Notes: generated by a model from the letters alone, not told the origin. Positions 24,656 through 34,287 are shown, numbered from the stretch's first letter. The stretch: 64,000 nucleotides of DNA from Brytella acorum (GCF_029309905.1 NZ_JARBJP010000003.1:186001-250000), one strand, 5' to 3'. Made by a program: numbers and translations.

Positions 24656-27600
24656 TCCGCCGCGACGTCCCCGGCGGCTGCCACGCACCGCCCCTCGATC
24701 GCGACCGCCAGAGCGTCGCGCACAGCATCGGCGCTGAAATTTTCAACGATATAGGCCGCTCCGGCGCCCCCAGCCCGACGGAACAGTGCCTCATCGCCGT
24801 GCAGGGCCACGATCCGGTCCGCCAGATCCTGCGCGTTGTCGCCAACCCATTCCCGAAGGATCGCGGGAAGAGCCAGCCCCTCCGCGGCGATGCCCGTCAT
24901 GACACAGGGAACTCCCGCGGCCATGCTCTCAAGCACTTTCCCCTTGACGCCCGCGCCATATCGCAACGGCGCCACGCTCAGGCGCACGCACGCCCACAGA
25001 GCGTCGAGGTCAGAGACATGCCCCATGATCTCGACGCGAGCCTGCGCGATGTCCCGCACACGCTGCGTCATACCCGCGCCCACCAGAAGACAGCGTATGG
25101 ACGGATCTTTCCGCCAGACGAGGGGCATCACACATTCAACCAGCCAGCAGGCGGCATCTTCGTTCGGTTGATGGCCGTAATTGCCGAGGAACATGATCCC
25201 CGAACGGTCCGAAAATGGAATTTCCGGATCGGCCTGTAACGGACGATGCTCCCATGGGGTCTCGTAAACCCGCGCGGCAGGGACTGAACGACGCAGGATG
25301 TCCGCTTCGACCGACGAATGAGTCAGCACGGCGTCCGCCTGCCAGGCCGCCGTGAATTCTTCGAGACGCGTGCGATTGCTCAGTCCCAGAAGTTCAGGGC
25401 GGCTTTCCGCCTCGGCCTGACGGCTCAGACGCAGATGATGCAGATCCGCGACGCTGTAGAGAATGCGCGCGCGCGGCATCGTCTGACGCGCCAGTTTCAT
25501 GTAGGCGCCCGCAGTCGAAATGCGGTGCATATAGACGAGGTCGAAACAGCCGGCCTGACGACGGAGAACTTCTTCGACGGTTCCGTAGACCGGCGCGCCG
25601 CAGATGCTCACACCGAGGAGACGCAGGATGTCGATGTCAGCGCCGCTGATTGCGGCCCCGAACCCCTCGGTCGATACAAAACTGATCGCATAACCCAGCG
25701 CCTGCAAAGCACGGATATGCGAAAGCAGCGCGTTCGATCCAGCATCCCGCGAGGGCGTCGGGAAACGGTCATCGACGACGAGAGCACGGCGAGCGGGCAT
25801 CGGCAGGCTGGCGGCGACCGGACCCAACGCGCGCTTGCGACGCTGGCTGCGATGGCGGGTTTCACGCCCGGCCTCGGCGTCGGCCATCTGCTGCTTCACG
25901 CGCTCGGCCTGAGCGAGCATGAACTCCAGAGCACGGGCGCGATCATCCTGGCTCGCAAGAGCTGAAAAGACGCGTGAAATGCTGCCGGCGAACGCTTCAT
26001 TGAAGGAATTCGCGGGCTCGACCACCATCGGAGCCCCCAGAAGCGGACGACCGGAATTCTCCACGAAGGCCTGAATGACATAGCGCTGCATCGGATCGAG
26101 AACGCCGTCGATATCGAGTTCGAATCCGTAACGTCCGGTTCCAATGCCCGAAGCCATCAGATCCGGTCGCAGGGCATTGGCCACCACGCGGGACAGCAGT
26201 CGTCCATTGGCAAACAGTCGGACGGCGAGAGCCTGCATGTCCTGCTCGGGATTCCAGGCCCAGCCGGAAATCGTCTTATGCGTGGCGCAGTCCAGATATC
26301 CCTGGCTGGCGCCAAGAATCTCCGGTTCGGGCGCCTCCATCAGTATCCCGGTGGTCCCTCTGCCATTGGCGGCTGCGCTGGAAGCGTCAAGAAACACGGG
26401 CGATCCCAGAACATCGGCCTGATCGACCACGTTCTGAACCTGAATGACGTGACGCAGATGTGGATCCAGCCCCCCAGGGACCGCAAATTCGAAACCGTAC
26501 CAGCCATCCCCCTGCCCGGAGGCATGAAGATCCTGGCGGTAGGCATTCGCGTCCACTGTTCCGATCGTGCGGCCGTTGTCGAGAATACGCAGACGGACAC
26601 GATTCTGCGTCAGCGTATCGCGTGCCCATCCCCGGATCACATCATGGGAAACGATATCCAGATGCCCACGGAACGAGACTGGCCAGAGACCGACCGGTGA
26701 TGCTCCGGTCGAACGGGCACGGTTCAGCAGACGCTCACGCAGACTTTCCAGTTCCTCACCGTCTTCAAGGCGTGGCGCGCAATAGACAGCCGGACGGGTC
26801 TCGGCATCCGGATAGAGCCGATGATAATCCTCGATATTGTGGAACATGCTGCGGCTGCCGTCGTCGACAAAGCTTTCGGAAGGCGCTCCATCGGCGAGGA
26901 TGACATCGTGAGTTTCGAGTTCCAGATGAAAGTAATCCACGCTGTCGATGGACGCGGCCTGAACGATGCTCAGTCCGTTCACCAGCGATATGGCCGGCAC
27001 GAGCTTGCCGTCGATGAACATCGCATGCAGAGGCGAGACGAACAGGTCACGACAGGGTACATGCTCGGCGAGCGCGCCAGCCCGGATCATGACGGGGAGG
27101 ATTTCGGCGTCGCCCGCCGCCATCGCGGCCGTATAGGTCCGGCGTCCGATCCAGCGCAGCGGACGCGCCTCGCCAGAGGCCGTCACCAGCGAATCGCCGA
27201 TGTTGAGATCCTCGACCGCGATTTCGCCTTGCTGGGTCATGATCCGTGTGCCACGGCAGTAACACGGCGTTCCATCGACCGTCAGGACGAGCGATCCGTC
27301 GGCGACGTCTTTGGAAAGGTGAAAATACAGGCCCTGATAATCGCCGGCGAGACTGACCGTATTCGTCACATCGCCCGCCTGAATGGTCAGGATATCCGTG
27401 CTGCCATCGAACGTCGCCGTAGCACCGGACACATAGGTCAGGGCGTCGAAATCGATCTTTCCTGACGCAAGAAGATGGGTATTGTTCGCCTGACCGCCAG
27501 CGGAAATAACCTCCATGCCACCCGATGAAATGACGACATCATCGGCCTCACCGCCCGACGACACGACGACATAGCCGCCAGCGGAAACGGCTGTGGCAGT

Positions 27601-28701
27601 GACCGCACCGCCTGCGGAGGCAATGATCATCCCGCCGGACAGTACCGTATCGCCGAGGCTCTGGGCGCCCGAGGACACGATTACCCAGCCATTGTCCTCA
27701 ATCGTCGCGCCTGAACCGAAACCACCGCTCTCGAGTGCCATCGTGCCGTTGGAGGTGACGATCATATCAAGTGCCGCGCCACCCGAAGACACCGTGACCA
27801 GGCCGCCGTCCTCGATCGTAGCGCCCTGCACGGCGCCGAGCGACAGCACATACATCTCTCCGCCCGACTGCACATCCGTCGCGGACGCCAGTCCCCCACC
27901 CGATACGATCTGCGCGGCGGCGGATCCAACCGTGGTGCCGAGCGCGACGCCTCCGGCGGAGATTGTCTGGAAAGCGAAAGAATTCAGAACGGCGTCAGAC
28001 GCTTTACCCATAACGACGCCGGAGGCGCCGGAAAGAAACTGAGTGGCGCTGGCGAAGCCGCCGCTGGAAACAACTTCAAGGCCACCGGCGGAAACGATCG
28101 TTGCGGTCCCGAAACCACCCGAATCCACAACGAGCGTGCCGCCCGACTGAACCTGCGCCTCGGTCACGACGCTGCCTGAAGAGGCCGTCAGAGTGCCCGA
28201 AACCTTGTCCATGAGGGTCTGCGCGCCAAATAAGACCGTGACCGCTCCACCGCCCTCAATCACGGTATCGGAAGCAAGACCTCCGCCTTCGATCAGGAGA
28301 CTGCCACCGGAGTGGATATCCGCAGCCGACGCGAACCCCCCTGAGGAAACCGAGAGCAGACCACCATTTTCAATAATCGCGGACTGCGCGACACCGTTCG
28401 AATTGACGTAAAGCTGTCCGCCCGACTGCACATCGGTCGCGGAGGCGGCTCCGCCTCCGGAAACATACTGGGCAGCACCGGAACCAACTTTGGTGCCGAT
28501 CGCCATACCGTTGGCGAAAACGGTTTCGGACGCCGATGCCATGAGCGTGGTGTGGGAAGCCATGCCATACACGGCGTCACTCGCATGCGCTTCAATGGTC
28601 GCATCCACAATCGAACCACCAGCCAAAACGACGAGGCTGTCACCTCCGGCAATATCCTGTCCGCTTAGGCTCTGGCCCGAACTGACGACCCGGTCACTCA
28701 T
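24652..28701 (-). CDS. Multidomain protein: beta-repeats + Hint + two repeated modules + GT4 glycosyltransferase
   Basis: A 1349-residue protein with no signal peptide. Residues 1-410 are AIDA/autotransporter-type repeats with a recurrent VxSGG core about every 20 residues. Residues 480-630 are a Hint (hedgehog/intein) domain: nucleophile region CYCRGTRIMT at 480-489, VEDLNIGDSLV, and SPLHAMF (556-562) for the B-block. Residues 675-772 and 800-896 are two copies of one module (GWARD/GWAWN, then YGFEF/YGFEL, then HVIQVQN/YVIQAFV). Residues 972-1349 resemble a GT4 glycosyltransferase (FLGNYGHQPNEDAACWL, VAPLRYGAGVKGKVLESMAAG). Hint domains can cleave themselves, so the repeat part could be released. 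It is coupled to the sulfotransferase downstream. The targets are unknown. Confidence 0.85.
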   Translation of the reverse strand: MSDRVVSSGQSLSGQDIAGGDSLVVLAGGSIVDATIEAHASDAVYGMASHTTLMASASETVFANGMAIGTKVGSGAAQYVSGGGAASATDVQSGGQLYVNSNGVAQSAIIENGGLLSVSSGGFASAADIHSGGSLLIEGGGLASDTVIEGGGAVTVLFGAQTLMDKVSGTLTASSGSVVTEAQVQSGGTLVVDSGGFGTATIVSAGGLEVVSSGGFASATQFLSGASGVVMGKASDAVLNSFAFQTISAGGVALGTTVGSAAAQIVSGGGLASATDVQSGGEMYVLSLGAVQGATIEDGGLVTVSSGGAALDMIVTSNGTMALESGGFGSGATIEDNGWVIVSSGAQSLGDTVLSGGMIIASAGGAVTATAVSAGGYVVVSSGGEADDVVISSGGMEVISAGGQANNTHLLASGKIDFDALTYVSGATATFDGSTDILTIQAGDVTNTVSLAGDYQGLYFHLSKDVADGSLVLTVDGTPCYCRGTRIMTQQGEIAVEDLNIGDSLVTASGEARPLRWIGRRTYTAAMAAGDAEILPVMIRAGALAEHVPCRDLFVSPLHAMFIDGKLVPAISLVNGLSIVQAASIDSVDYFHLELETHDVILADGAPSESFVDDGSRSMFHNIEDYHRLYPDAETRPAVYCAPRLEDGEELESLRERLLNRARSTGASPVGLWPVSFRGHLDIVSHDVIRGWARDTLTQNRVRLRILDNGRTIGTVDANAYRQDLHASGQGDGWYGFEFAVPGGLDPHLRHVIQVQNVVDQADVLGSPVFLDASSAAANGRGTTGILMEAPEPEILGASQGYLDCATHKTISGWAWNPEQDMQALAVRLFANGRLLSRVVANALRPDLMASGIGTGRYGFELDIDGVLDPMQRYVIQAFVENSGRPLLGAPMVVEPANSFNEAFAGSISRVFSALASQDDRARALEFMLAQAERVKQQMADAEAGRETRHRSQRRKRALGPVAASLPMPARRALVVDDRFPTPSRDAGSNALLSHIRALQALGYAISFVSTEGFGAAISGADIDILRLLGVSICGAPVYGTVEEVLRRQAGCFDLVYMHRISTAGAYMKLARQTMPRARILYSVADLHHLRLSRQAEAESRPELLGLSNRTRLEEFTAAWQADAVLTHSSVEADILRRSVPAARVYETPWEHRPLQADPEIPFSDRSGIMFLGNYGHQPNEDAACWLVECVMPLVWRKDPSIRCLLVGAGMTQRVRDIAQARVEIMGHVSDLDALWACVRLSVAPLRYGAGVKGKVLESMAAGVPCVMTGIAAEGLALPAILREWVGDNAQDLADRIVALHGDEALFRRAGGAGAAYIVENFSADAVRDALAVAIEGRCVAAAGDVAAE
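27472..28494 (-). repeat. SGG-rich beta-repeat array in the Hint-GT gene
   Basis: The first third of the gene encodes about 17 units of about 20 residues with the pattern SGGxxxVxSGGxAxxTxVxSGG. Units at about residues 70-150 and 255-340 are especially alike (both carry GTKVGS/GTTVGS then SATDVQSGG), pointing to duplication of a block of several units. Confidence 0.8.
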
Positions 28702-28980
28702 GTCTGCCTCTCGCTCTCAACCACAATATGATATGATACGATATCAAAATGTTGTGAATACACACGACCTGTTGCGATAAATCCCGATCATTGCACTACA
28801 AACTGGAAAACGAGACTTGGGGCACTTACCTGTCCGACCTGACGCCGCGAGCTACCGAAGAAAAGCGCCGCTCCACGAAGTCTCGCGTTCCTTTAAAAAC
28901 TGTAACAAGTGAATTTCATTCACGCAACGTCATTTTTTAGCAAAGAAAATAGATGAAATCTTTCAAAACGACCGATTATA
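28702..28980. other. Intergenic region upstream of the Hint-GT gene
   Basis: This 279-bp gap follows the gspJ stop on the same strand. It contains GATAT-N6-ATATC (28730-28745) close to the start of the Hint-GT gene and a small palindrome GTGAATTTCATTCAC at 28909-28923. AT-rich parts near 28930-28980 could hold a promoter. I see no further gene. Confidence 0.4.
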
Positions 28981-29610
28981 TCAGTCGCGCTCCCAGCGGT
29001 GGCCCGTGATAATATTGATCGCAATATCGGGCTGAATGAAAGGCCCCACCCCCTCGATATGCAATCGAACGGCCATAACAGGCAGCCCGTCGGGACAATG
29101 CGCCAACCAGTGGCCGTCACGCATCTGATAACGAAACGTCACGGTATCGACGTGATCCAGCAGAACGGCCTCGCGATAGGGTTCTTCACCTGCGAGGGCC
29201 TCGCCGCTGATCCACGGGCGCCATCGCATGACGAGCCGATGCGCCCTGTCGCGCCCTATCGTCACTTCCACAGGTTGCGGCTCACTTTTTTGCGAAAGCG
29301 ATACGACGCGTGGCCCGGGCCGCGATCCCGGATCGAGCGAAGAGACGAACAGGAAACGATCCTCACCGCAGAAAACAGGCGCGTCGACCTCCGGATCGCC
29401 AATCTGCGCTCTGGCGATCAGACGTCGCAAGGCGGCTTCCGCCGTCACCTGCTGTTCCAGCGCGGCGGAGCCCGCGACCTGCCGTTTCCAGGCTGCCAGC
29501 CCAAGATGCAGCCCTTCCCACAAGGCCAGTTGCAGGAGCGAAAAGACCACGAGAACGACGAGCACCTCCAGCAGCGTGAAGCCGCCATCCCCGGAGGTCT
29601 CGTGTTTCAT
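28981..29610 (-). CDS. gspJ: Type II secretion minor pseudopilin GspJ
   Basis: A minor pseudopilin at the tip of the type II secretion pseudopilus. The 209-residue protein has the prepilin cleavage site GG/FTLLEVLVVLVVFSLLQLAL near residue 10 and a family-typical GspJ C-terminal domain (FRYQMRDGHWL). Its ATG at 29610 overlaps the gspI stop by 4 nt. It is the last of the gspE-F-H-I-J operon on the minus strand; no gspK follows, as GspJ is normally accompanied by GspK. Confidence 0.82.
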   Translation of the reverse strand: MKHETSGDGGFTLLEVLVVLVVFSLLQLALWEGLHLGLAAWKRQVAGSAALEQQVTAEAALRRLIARAQIGDPEVDAPVFCGEDRFLFVSSLDPGSRPGPRVVSLSQKSEPQPVEVTIGRDRAHRLVMRWRPWISGEALAGEEPYREAVLLDHVDTVTFRYQMRDGHWLAHCPDGLPVMAVRLHIEGVGPFIQPDIAINIITGHRWERD

Positions 29611-30020
29611 GATCGACCATCCTCGCGCAAAGGGGCCGCGCGGAGCGTGGATAATACAAGCTTGCCCCGCCCATCGTGCCAGGTCACATGGACCGTAATC
29701 CTGAAGAGCGTTCCGGCTACGGCGTCGGGCGTATCGGATTGTTCGATGGGCACATCCGTTTCATGCCAATGGAATCCGCCCGCTTCTTCCCCCCCCCTCT
29801 CACCGGGCTGAAATGCCGGACGCGCCCGGGCGAGCGCCAGACGGGACCGGGCGACGCTGAGCGCCCGCTCATGCATCGCCGCGTCATGGACGGCGAAAAG
29901 CCCTTCTCCCGAGACCTCGAACATCACGATGAGCGCCACCCCCGCGATCACAAGCGCCACGAGCGTTTCAAGCAGGGTAAAGCCCTGCTCGTCCCGCGAT
30001 GGATCGACGCTAGTGTTCAT
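29607..30020 (-). CDS. gspI: Type II secretion minor pseudopilin GspI
   Basis: The 137-residue protein has a prepilin signal QG/FTLLETLVALVIAGVAL near residue 13 and a short soluble domain (ALSVARSRLALARARP), which fits GspI. The ATG at 30020 lies inside the end of gspH (11-nt overlap); the open frame upstream to 30245 reads only antisense-free gspH sequence in another frame. It is coupled to gspJ at its 3' end. Confidence 0.8.
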   Translation of the reverse strand: MNTSVDPSRDEQGFTLLETLVALVIAGVALIVMFEVSGEGLFAVHDAAMHERALSVARSRLALARARPAFQPGERGGEEAGGFHWHETDVPIEQSDTPDAVAGTLFRITVHVTWHDGRGKLVLSTLRAAPLREDGRS

Positions 30021-30456
30021 CGATCGAGACCCTGCCGGTGATGGGGTCGAAGCGCACACTCCCACGATGCGCACCACAGGTGAGCGACAGAACCTGGCGC
30101 GAAAACAGCCCGTCGGGACCCGCGAGGAATCGCACCTCCCTTGTCGTATCCGATTCGCCGTCCGACGCCAGAGTGACACAGCGCGGAAGGGATTCCCGGA
30201 CGGAATCAGGGCCCTCCGCGCTGACGACGTGATGCGCGGGATCAATCCCGAGCCGGACCGGACGCTGCGTCACGACCGCGGACTCCCGCGCCGCCCTCGC
30301 GATACGCGCCACGGTTCCCAACGCGCCGCGAAGATCCGTGGTGTCGCTCCTCCACGCCCGACCATGCGCCAGCAGAGCCAGCGCGAGTCCCAGAATGGCG
30401 AGAACCACCAGAATTTCCAGCAGCGAAAACCCGTCTTCCGCACGTCGCCCGGTCAT
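30010..30456 (-). CDS. gspH: Type II secretion minor pseudopilin GspH
   Basis: The 148-residue protein has the prepilin site DG/FSLLEILVVLAILGLAL near residue 9, and a GspH-like C-terminal half (VRLGIDPAHHVV, FDPITGRVSI). It overlaps gspF by 4 nt. It might be considered GspG, but it lacks the calcium-binding and length features of the major pseudopilin, so GspH is preferred. No GspG is encoded in the window. Confidence 0.75.
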   Translation of the reverse strand: MTGRRAEDGFSLLEILVVLAILGLALALLAHGRAWRSDTTDLRGALGTVARIARAARESAVVTQRPVRLGIDPAHHVVSAEGPDSVRESLPRCVTLASDGESDTTREVRFLAGPDGLFSRQVLSLTCGAHRGSVRFDPITGRVSIDEH

Positions 30457-31700
30457 GCCGCGAGATCGTTCAGACTGAGCATGGCCATGAGCAGCGCCGT
30501 CACGATCAGGGCAACGATGCCGCCCATGACGATCGTGATGACCGGAACCAGAAGCGCGACCAGCCTGTCCGTCGCGAGGCGGGCCTGCTCCTCGTGAATA
30601 TCGGCGGCTTTCAGCGCCAGCATCGACAGGCGGGCTGTTTCCTCGCCGAGATGAAGAAGTTCGGTCGTCGCGCGGGGGAAGACGCCGGTCGCCGCCAGCG
30701 GAGCGGCCAGACCGTCGCCTTCGCGCGCGGCGGCCAGCGCTTTTTCCAGCGCGGCTTTTCCGGCTTCGTTCTCCACGACTCCGAGCGTCATCTGCACGGC
30801 CTGAATCAGGGCGACGCCGTTTCCCGTCAACGTGCCCAGCGTGCGCGTCATCCGGCCAGCCATCACATCCGTGCAGATCGCACCCAGAACCGGCAGCCGC
30901 AGGAGCAGCCCGTCCATTTTCCGCCGAACGGCCAGAGAGCGCAGCGCAGTCCGGCCACAGACGAAAGCGACCAGCCCCACGCCGAGAATGAGCAGCCCGT
31001 CATTCTTGAGAAAGTCTCCCGCCGCGATGACCCCTCGTGTCAGCGGCGGCAGCCGGGCACCGTTTTCGGCAAACAGGGTCACGAATTGCGGCAGGATTTC
31101 CGTGAGCAGAAACACCGTCGCCACACAGGAGGCGACGGCCAGCAGCGCGGGATACACCATGGCGGAACGAATTTCGGAGGTCTGCCGGGCCTGACGCTCC
31201 AGATAGCGCGACAGTTCGTCCATGACGGTCGCCAGCGTGCCGCCCGCTTCGCCGGCACGCACCAGACCGACATACAGGCGCGAGAAGCTCTCCGGATGAC
31301 GACCAAGCGCGTCGGCGAGCGTGCCGCCTTCACGGACCGCGTCGCGGATCTGGCCGATGACGGCACGGGGAGCCTTGCGCGTCGTGACGTCCATCATGTA
31401 GCGCAGCGCACGGTCCAGATCGTGGGCGGCGCCCAGCATCATCGAAAGCTTGCGCGTGAAATCCACGAGATCCGCGTGTCGCAGCGCTTTGCGGCGTCCC
31501 AGAGACGCGCCGAAAATCCGCACGAACAGGGATGCTGCGACGGAACGTTTCGCAGCCTCTTCATCGGCCGGCGTCACCCGCAGAACGAACAGGCCGTCAC
31601 GTTGCAGCCTCAGCGCGACGTCGGCCTCAGACGGCAGGTCCACCCGCCCGTCAACGGTCGCGCCATCCGCGCCCATGCCGACATAATCGTAAAGCGGCAC
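30453..31700 (-). CDS. gspF: Type II secretion inner-membrane platform protein GspF
   Basis: GspF is the multi-span inner-membrane platform that works with the GspE ATPase. The 415-residue protein has two T2SSF domains, each with a helix-rich cytoplasmic part and hydrophobic segments (around 175-200, 220-240 and 385-410). Family motifs include FTRKLSMMLGAAHDLDRAL and LRLPVLGAI. The start is a GTG at 31700, just 6 nt after the gspE stop, with a GAGGG site. The MPLYDYVGMG N terminus matches the family. Confidence 0.9.
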   Translation of the reverse strand: MPLYDYVGMGADGATVDGRVDLPSEADVALRLQRDGLFVLRVTPADEEAAKRSVAASLFVRIFGASLGRRKALRHADLVDFTRKLSMMLGAAHDLDRALRYMMDVTTRKAPRAVIGQIRDAVREGGTLADALGRHPESFSRLYVGLVRAGEAGGTLATVMDELSRYLERQARQTSEIRSAMVYPALLAVASCVATVFLLTEILPQFVTLFAENGARLPPLTRGVIAAGDFLKNDGLLILGVGLVAFVCGRTALRSLAVRRKMDGLLLRLPVLGAICTDVMAGRMTRTLGTLTGNGVALIQAVQMTLGVVENEAGKAALEKALAAAREGDGLAAPLAATGVFPRATTELLHLGEETARLSMLALKAADIHEEQARLATDRLVALLVPVITIVMGGIVALIVTALLMAMLSLNDLAA

Positions 31701-31706
31701 GCGTTG

Positions 31707-33422
31707 CTATCCCTCGCCCCGCGCCGCGCGCAGGACTTCGTCGAGGGCCGTCTCACCGGCCAGGCAAGCCTTCAGCCCGGCAGAGAACATGGTCTCCATT
31801 CCGGCGGCGATGGCGGCGCGCTCGATCTCCGCGTCGCTCGCCTGCGCGAAGATCAGCTTGACGATGTCGGGCGTCGGGACGAGGAATTCCGCGATGGCCT
31901 GTCGTCCCCGATAGCCCGTGTGATGGCAGGACGGGCAGCCGCTCGGCTGCCAGAATCCTTCGCCCTCTTTCGGCGCGAGATCGAAGCGAGCCGCCAGCGT
32001 CGCGCTGTTCGGGTCCGGCACGCGACAGGAGGGACACAGTCTGCGCACGAGACGCTGGGCGAGCACGCCGCGCAGGACGGCGCTGAGCAGATAATCTTCC
32101 AGCCCCATGTCGCGCATGCGCGTGACCGCCGCGGCTGCGGAATTGGTGTGGAGCGTGGACAACACGAGATGGCCGGTCAGTGCCGCCTGGGCCGCGATCT
32201 GCGCGGTTTCGAGATCACGGATTTCGCCCACCATGATGACATCGGGGTCCTGACGCAGGATCGAGCGCAGCAGGGATGCGAATGTCAGGCCGATCTGCGG
32301 TTTGACCTGAAGCTGGTTGATCCCCTCGAGCTGATATTCCACCGGATCCTCGATGGTAATGATCTTGCGCGACACCGTGTTGATGCCGCTCAGCCCCGCA
32401 TAGAGCGTCGTCGTCTTGCCGCTGCCGGTCGGCCCCGTGACGAGAACGATCCCGTTCGGCTCGTCGAGCGCCATGCGCAGCCTCTCGATGATCGAAGTCG
32501 ACAGACCCAGACTGTCATAATCGAAGGTGACCGCGCTGCGATCGAGAATACGCATGACGATGCTTTCGCCGTGCATCGACGGCACTGTGGAGACGCGGAT
32601 ATCGACGTCGTGCCCGCGCACGGCGAGATTGATGCGCCCGTCCTGCGGCAGGCGCCGCTCCGCGATATCGAGGCGCGCCATGATCTTGATGCGCGAAATG
32701 ACCGCCGCCGCCACGCGCGCCGGATGCGTTTCCGCCTCGCTCAGAACGCCATCATAACGATAGCGGATGCGCAGATGGTTTTCGAAGGGCTCGACGTGAA
32801 TATCGGAGGCGCGCGTCTCCACGGCCTGGGACACCATCTGGTTCACCAGGCGGATAATGGGCGCTTCGGACGCCAGATCCTTCAGCCGGTCCGCGTCCTC
32901 GTCCACATCGCCGCCATGGCGCAGGTCGGATATTTCCTGCTCTTCGCGCGGCCATAACCGCTGTAACGCCGCCTCAAGTTCGATGGGCACCGCCACCATC
33001 GGCTCCACCGTCAGGCCGGTCGCAAGCTCGATCGCCCGGCGCACGAAGGCGTCGAGCGGATTGACCATGGCGAGATGCAGGATGCCGCCCTCAACACCCA
33101 ACGGCAGGCACCGCGCATGACGCAGAAACGCCACCGACAGATATTCCGGCAAAACCGGCTCATCGACCGCTGCCAGCGCGTCCGGCGGCACGAGAGGATC
33201 ACGGGTAAAGGCCGCATAGCTCGTCGCAAGCGCGCGTTCACTGAGCAGGCCGAGTTGCAGCAGAACGCCTTCCAGCGGCTGGCCGGTTTCCTCGGAAACG
33301 CGGCGCGCGCGTTCCATGGCCCGCGCCTCGCAATTTCCCTGCGCGATCAGGAAGCCCGCGAAGGCTTCGCTTTCAGAGACGGCCATCGTGCCAGTCGCGT
33401 TCTCGGCCTCCGGCCCGTTCAT
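31707..33422 (-). CDS. gspE: Type II secretion ATPase GspE
   Basis: GspE is the cytoplasmic hexameric ATPase driving pseudopilus assembly. The 571-residue protein shows N1/N2 domains, Walker A in VLVTGPTGSGKTTTLYAG, the Asp box IITIEDPVEYQ, Walker B in PDVIMVGEIRD, the His box, and the zinc four-Cys motif (CPSC and CPSC in RRLCPSCR and GCPSCHHTGYRGR). The ATG at 33422 has AGGTGA 6 nt upstream and is preferred over ATG 33452 and a much longer frame to 34133 that reads non-coding sequence. It is first in the operon and divergent from gspO. Confidence 0.93.
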   Translation of the reverse strand: MNGPEAENATGTMAVSESEAFAGFLIAQGNCEARAMERARRVSEETGQPLEGVLLQLGLLSERALATSYAAFTRDPLVPPDALAAVDEPVLPEYLSVAFLRHARCLPLGVEGGILHLAMVNPLDAFVRRAIELATGLTVEPMVAVPIELEAALQRLWPREEQEISDLRHGGDVDEDADRLKDLASEAPIIRLVNQMVSQAVETRASDIHVEPFENHLRIRYRYDGVLSEAETHPARVAAAVISRIKIMARLDIAERRLPQDGRINLAVRGHDVDIRVSTVPSMHGESIVMRILDRSAVTFDYDSLGLSTSIIERLRMALDEPNGIVLVTGPTGSGKTTTLYAGLSGINTVSRKIITIEDPVEYQLEGINQLQVKPQIGLTFASLLRSILRQDPDVIMVGEIRDLETAQIAAQAALTGHLVLSTLHTNSAAAAVTRMRDMGLEDYLLSAVLRGVLAQRLVRRLCPSCRVPDPNSATLAARFDLAPKEGEGFWQPSGCPSCHHTGYRGRQAIAEFLVPTPDIVKLIFAQASDAEIERAAIAAGMETMFSAGLKACLAGETALDEVLRAARGEG

Positions 33423-33531
33423 CGCGTCACCTGTTTCCGCGTCACGAATCATTTCGATCGTGTTTCGCCGGAACACTCTGCCCAACGGGCATTCCCTTGC
33501 CAAGACGCGACCCCGATGCGACGCTTGGAGG

Positions 33532-34287
33532 ATGCTCCCCGCCGCCCTGTCTGCCACGTTTCTGCCGATCGGACTTCTCGCCGCCTCCCCGTTCATCGGG
33601 AGTTTTCTCGGGACGATCATCCAGCGGCTGCCGGAAGGCCGAAACTGGACGACGGCGCGGTCATGCTGCGAACACTGCAAAACCACGCTGGGCAGCCGCG
33701 ATCTCGTGCCGGTGGTGAGCTTCGCCGTGCAGCGGGGCCGATGCCGATATTGCCATTGCGCAATCGATCCGTTCCACCTGGCTGTCGAAATCGCGGCGGC
33801 CCTGGTGGCGCTGGCCGCGTGGCTCGTCCATGGCGACGATCCTCCGGCCATGGCGCTTGCCTGCCTGCTCGGGTGGTGGCTGCTGGCGCTCGGCTGGATC
33901 GACCTGCGCACCATGCGTCTGCCGGATGCGCTGACGCTCCCTCTGATCGGAGCCGGAATTCTCCATGGCGGGCTGAACGGGCACGCGCTCGCGGCCCTCA
34001 TCGGTGCGTCTCTCACCTGGGCGACGATCGAACTGATCCGCGTCGCCTTCCTGAAATTCCGGAACAGGGCGGCGCTGGGCGGCGGGGACGTCAAGCTGCT
34101 CGCGGCCATCGGCGCATGGAACGCCCCGGACATGATCGGGCGGATCGTGCTCCTCGCCTGTGTTGGCGGTTTTCTGTGCTATGGCGTCATGGTCCTGCGC
34201 GGAAAAACGGGCGCCCTATGGTCGAGAGCCATTCCGTTCGGGCCTTTTCTGGCTGCGGCCTTTTTTCTTTGCTGGCTGATCTCATGA
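33532..34287 (+). CDS. gspO: Prepilin peptidase / N-methyltransferase GspO (PilD)
   Basis: Cleaves prepilin leaders at the inner membrane and methylates the new N terminus. The 251-residue polytopic protein has the zinc-binding CX2C pairs (CCEHC and CRYC) and the two active-site aspartates of the A24 family: Asp124 in GWIDLRTMRLPD and Asp186 in LGGGDVKLLAAIG. The GGAGG motif directly abuts the ATG at 33532, an unusually short spacing. The preferred start is the only ATG in a suitable place. It is divergent from gspE and overlaps the next gene by 4 nt. Confidence 0.9.
   Translation: MLPAALSATFLPIGLLAASPFIGSFLGTIIQRLPEGRNWTTARSCCEHCKTTLGSRDLVPVVSFAVQRGRCRYCHCAIDPFHLAVEIAAALVALAAWLVHGDDPPAMALACLLGWWLLALGWIDLRTMRLPDALTLPLIGAGILHGGLNGHALAALIGASLTWATIELIRVAFLKFRNRAALGGGDVKLLAAIGAWNAPDMIGRIVLLACVGGFLCYGVMVLRGKTGALWSRAIPFGPFLAAAFFLCWLIS

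Noticed and set aside
27472-28494. Regular repeats in the Hint-GT gene as a possible CRISPR array
   Set aside because: The repeats are in frame, diverged, without constant-length unique spacers, and encode a continuous beta-repeat protein; no cas gene is present.
30594-32957. 787-residue plus-strand open frame across gspF and gspE
   Set aside because: Shadow: GspE Walker A/B and zinc motifs and GspF repeats are on the minus strand; the plus frame reads Arg/Gln/His-rich filler.
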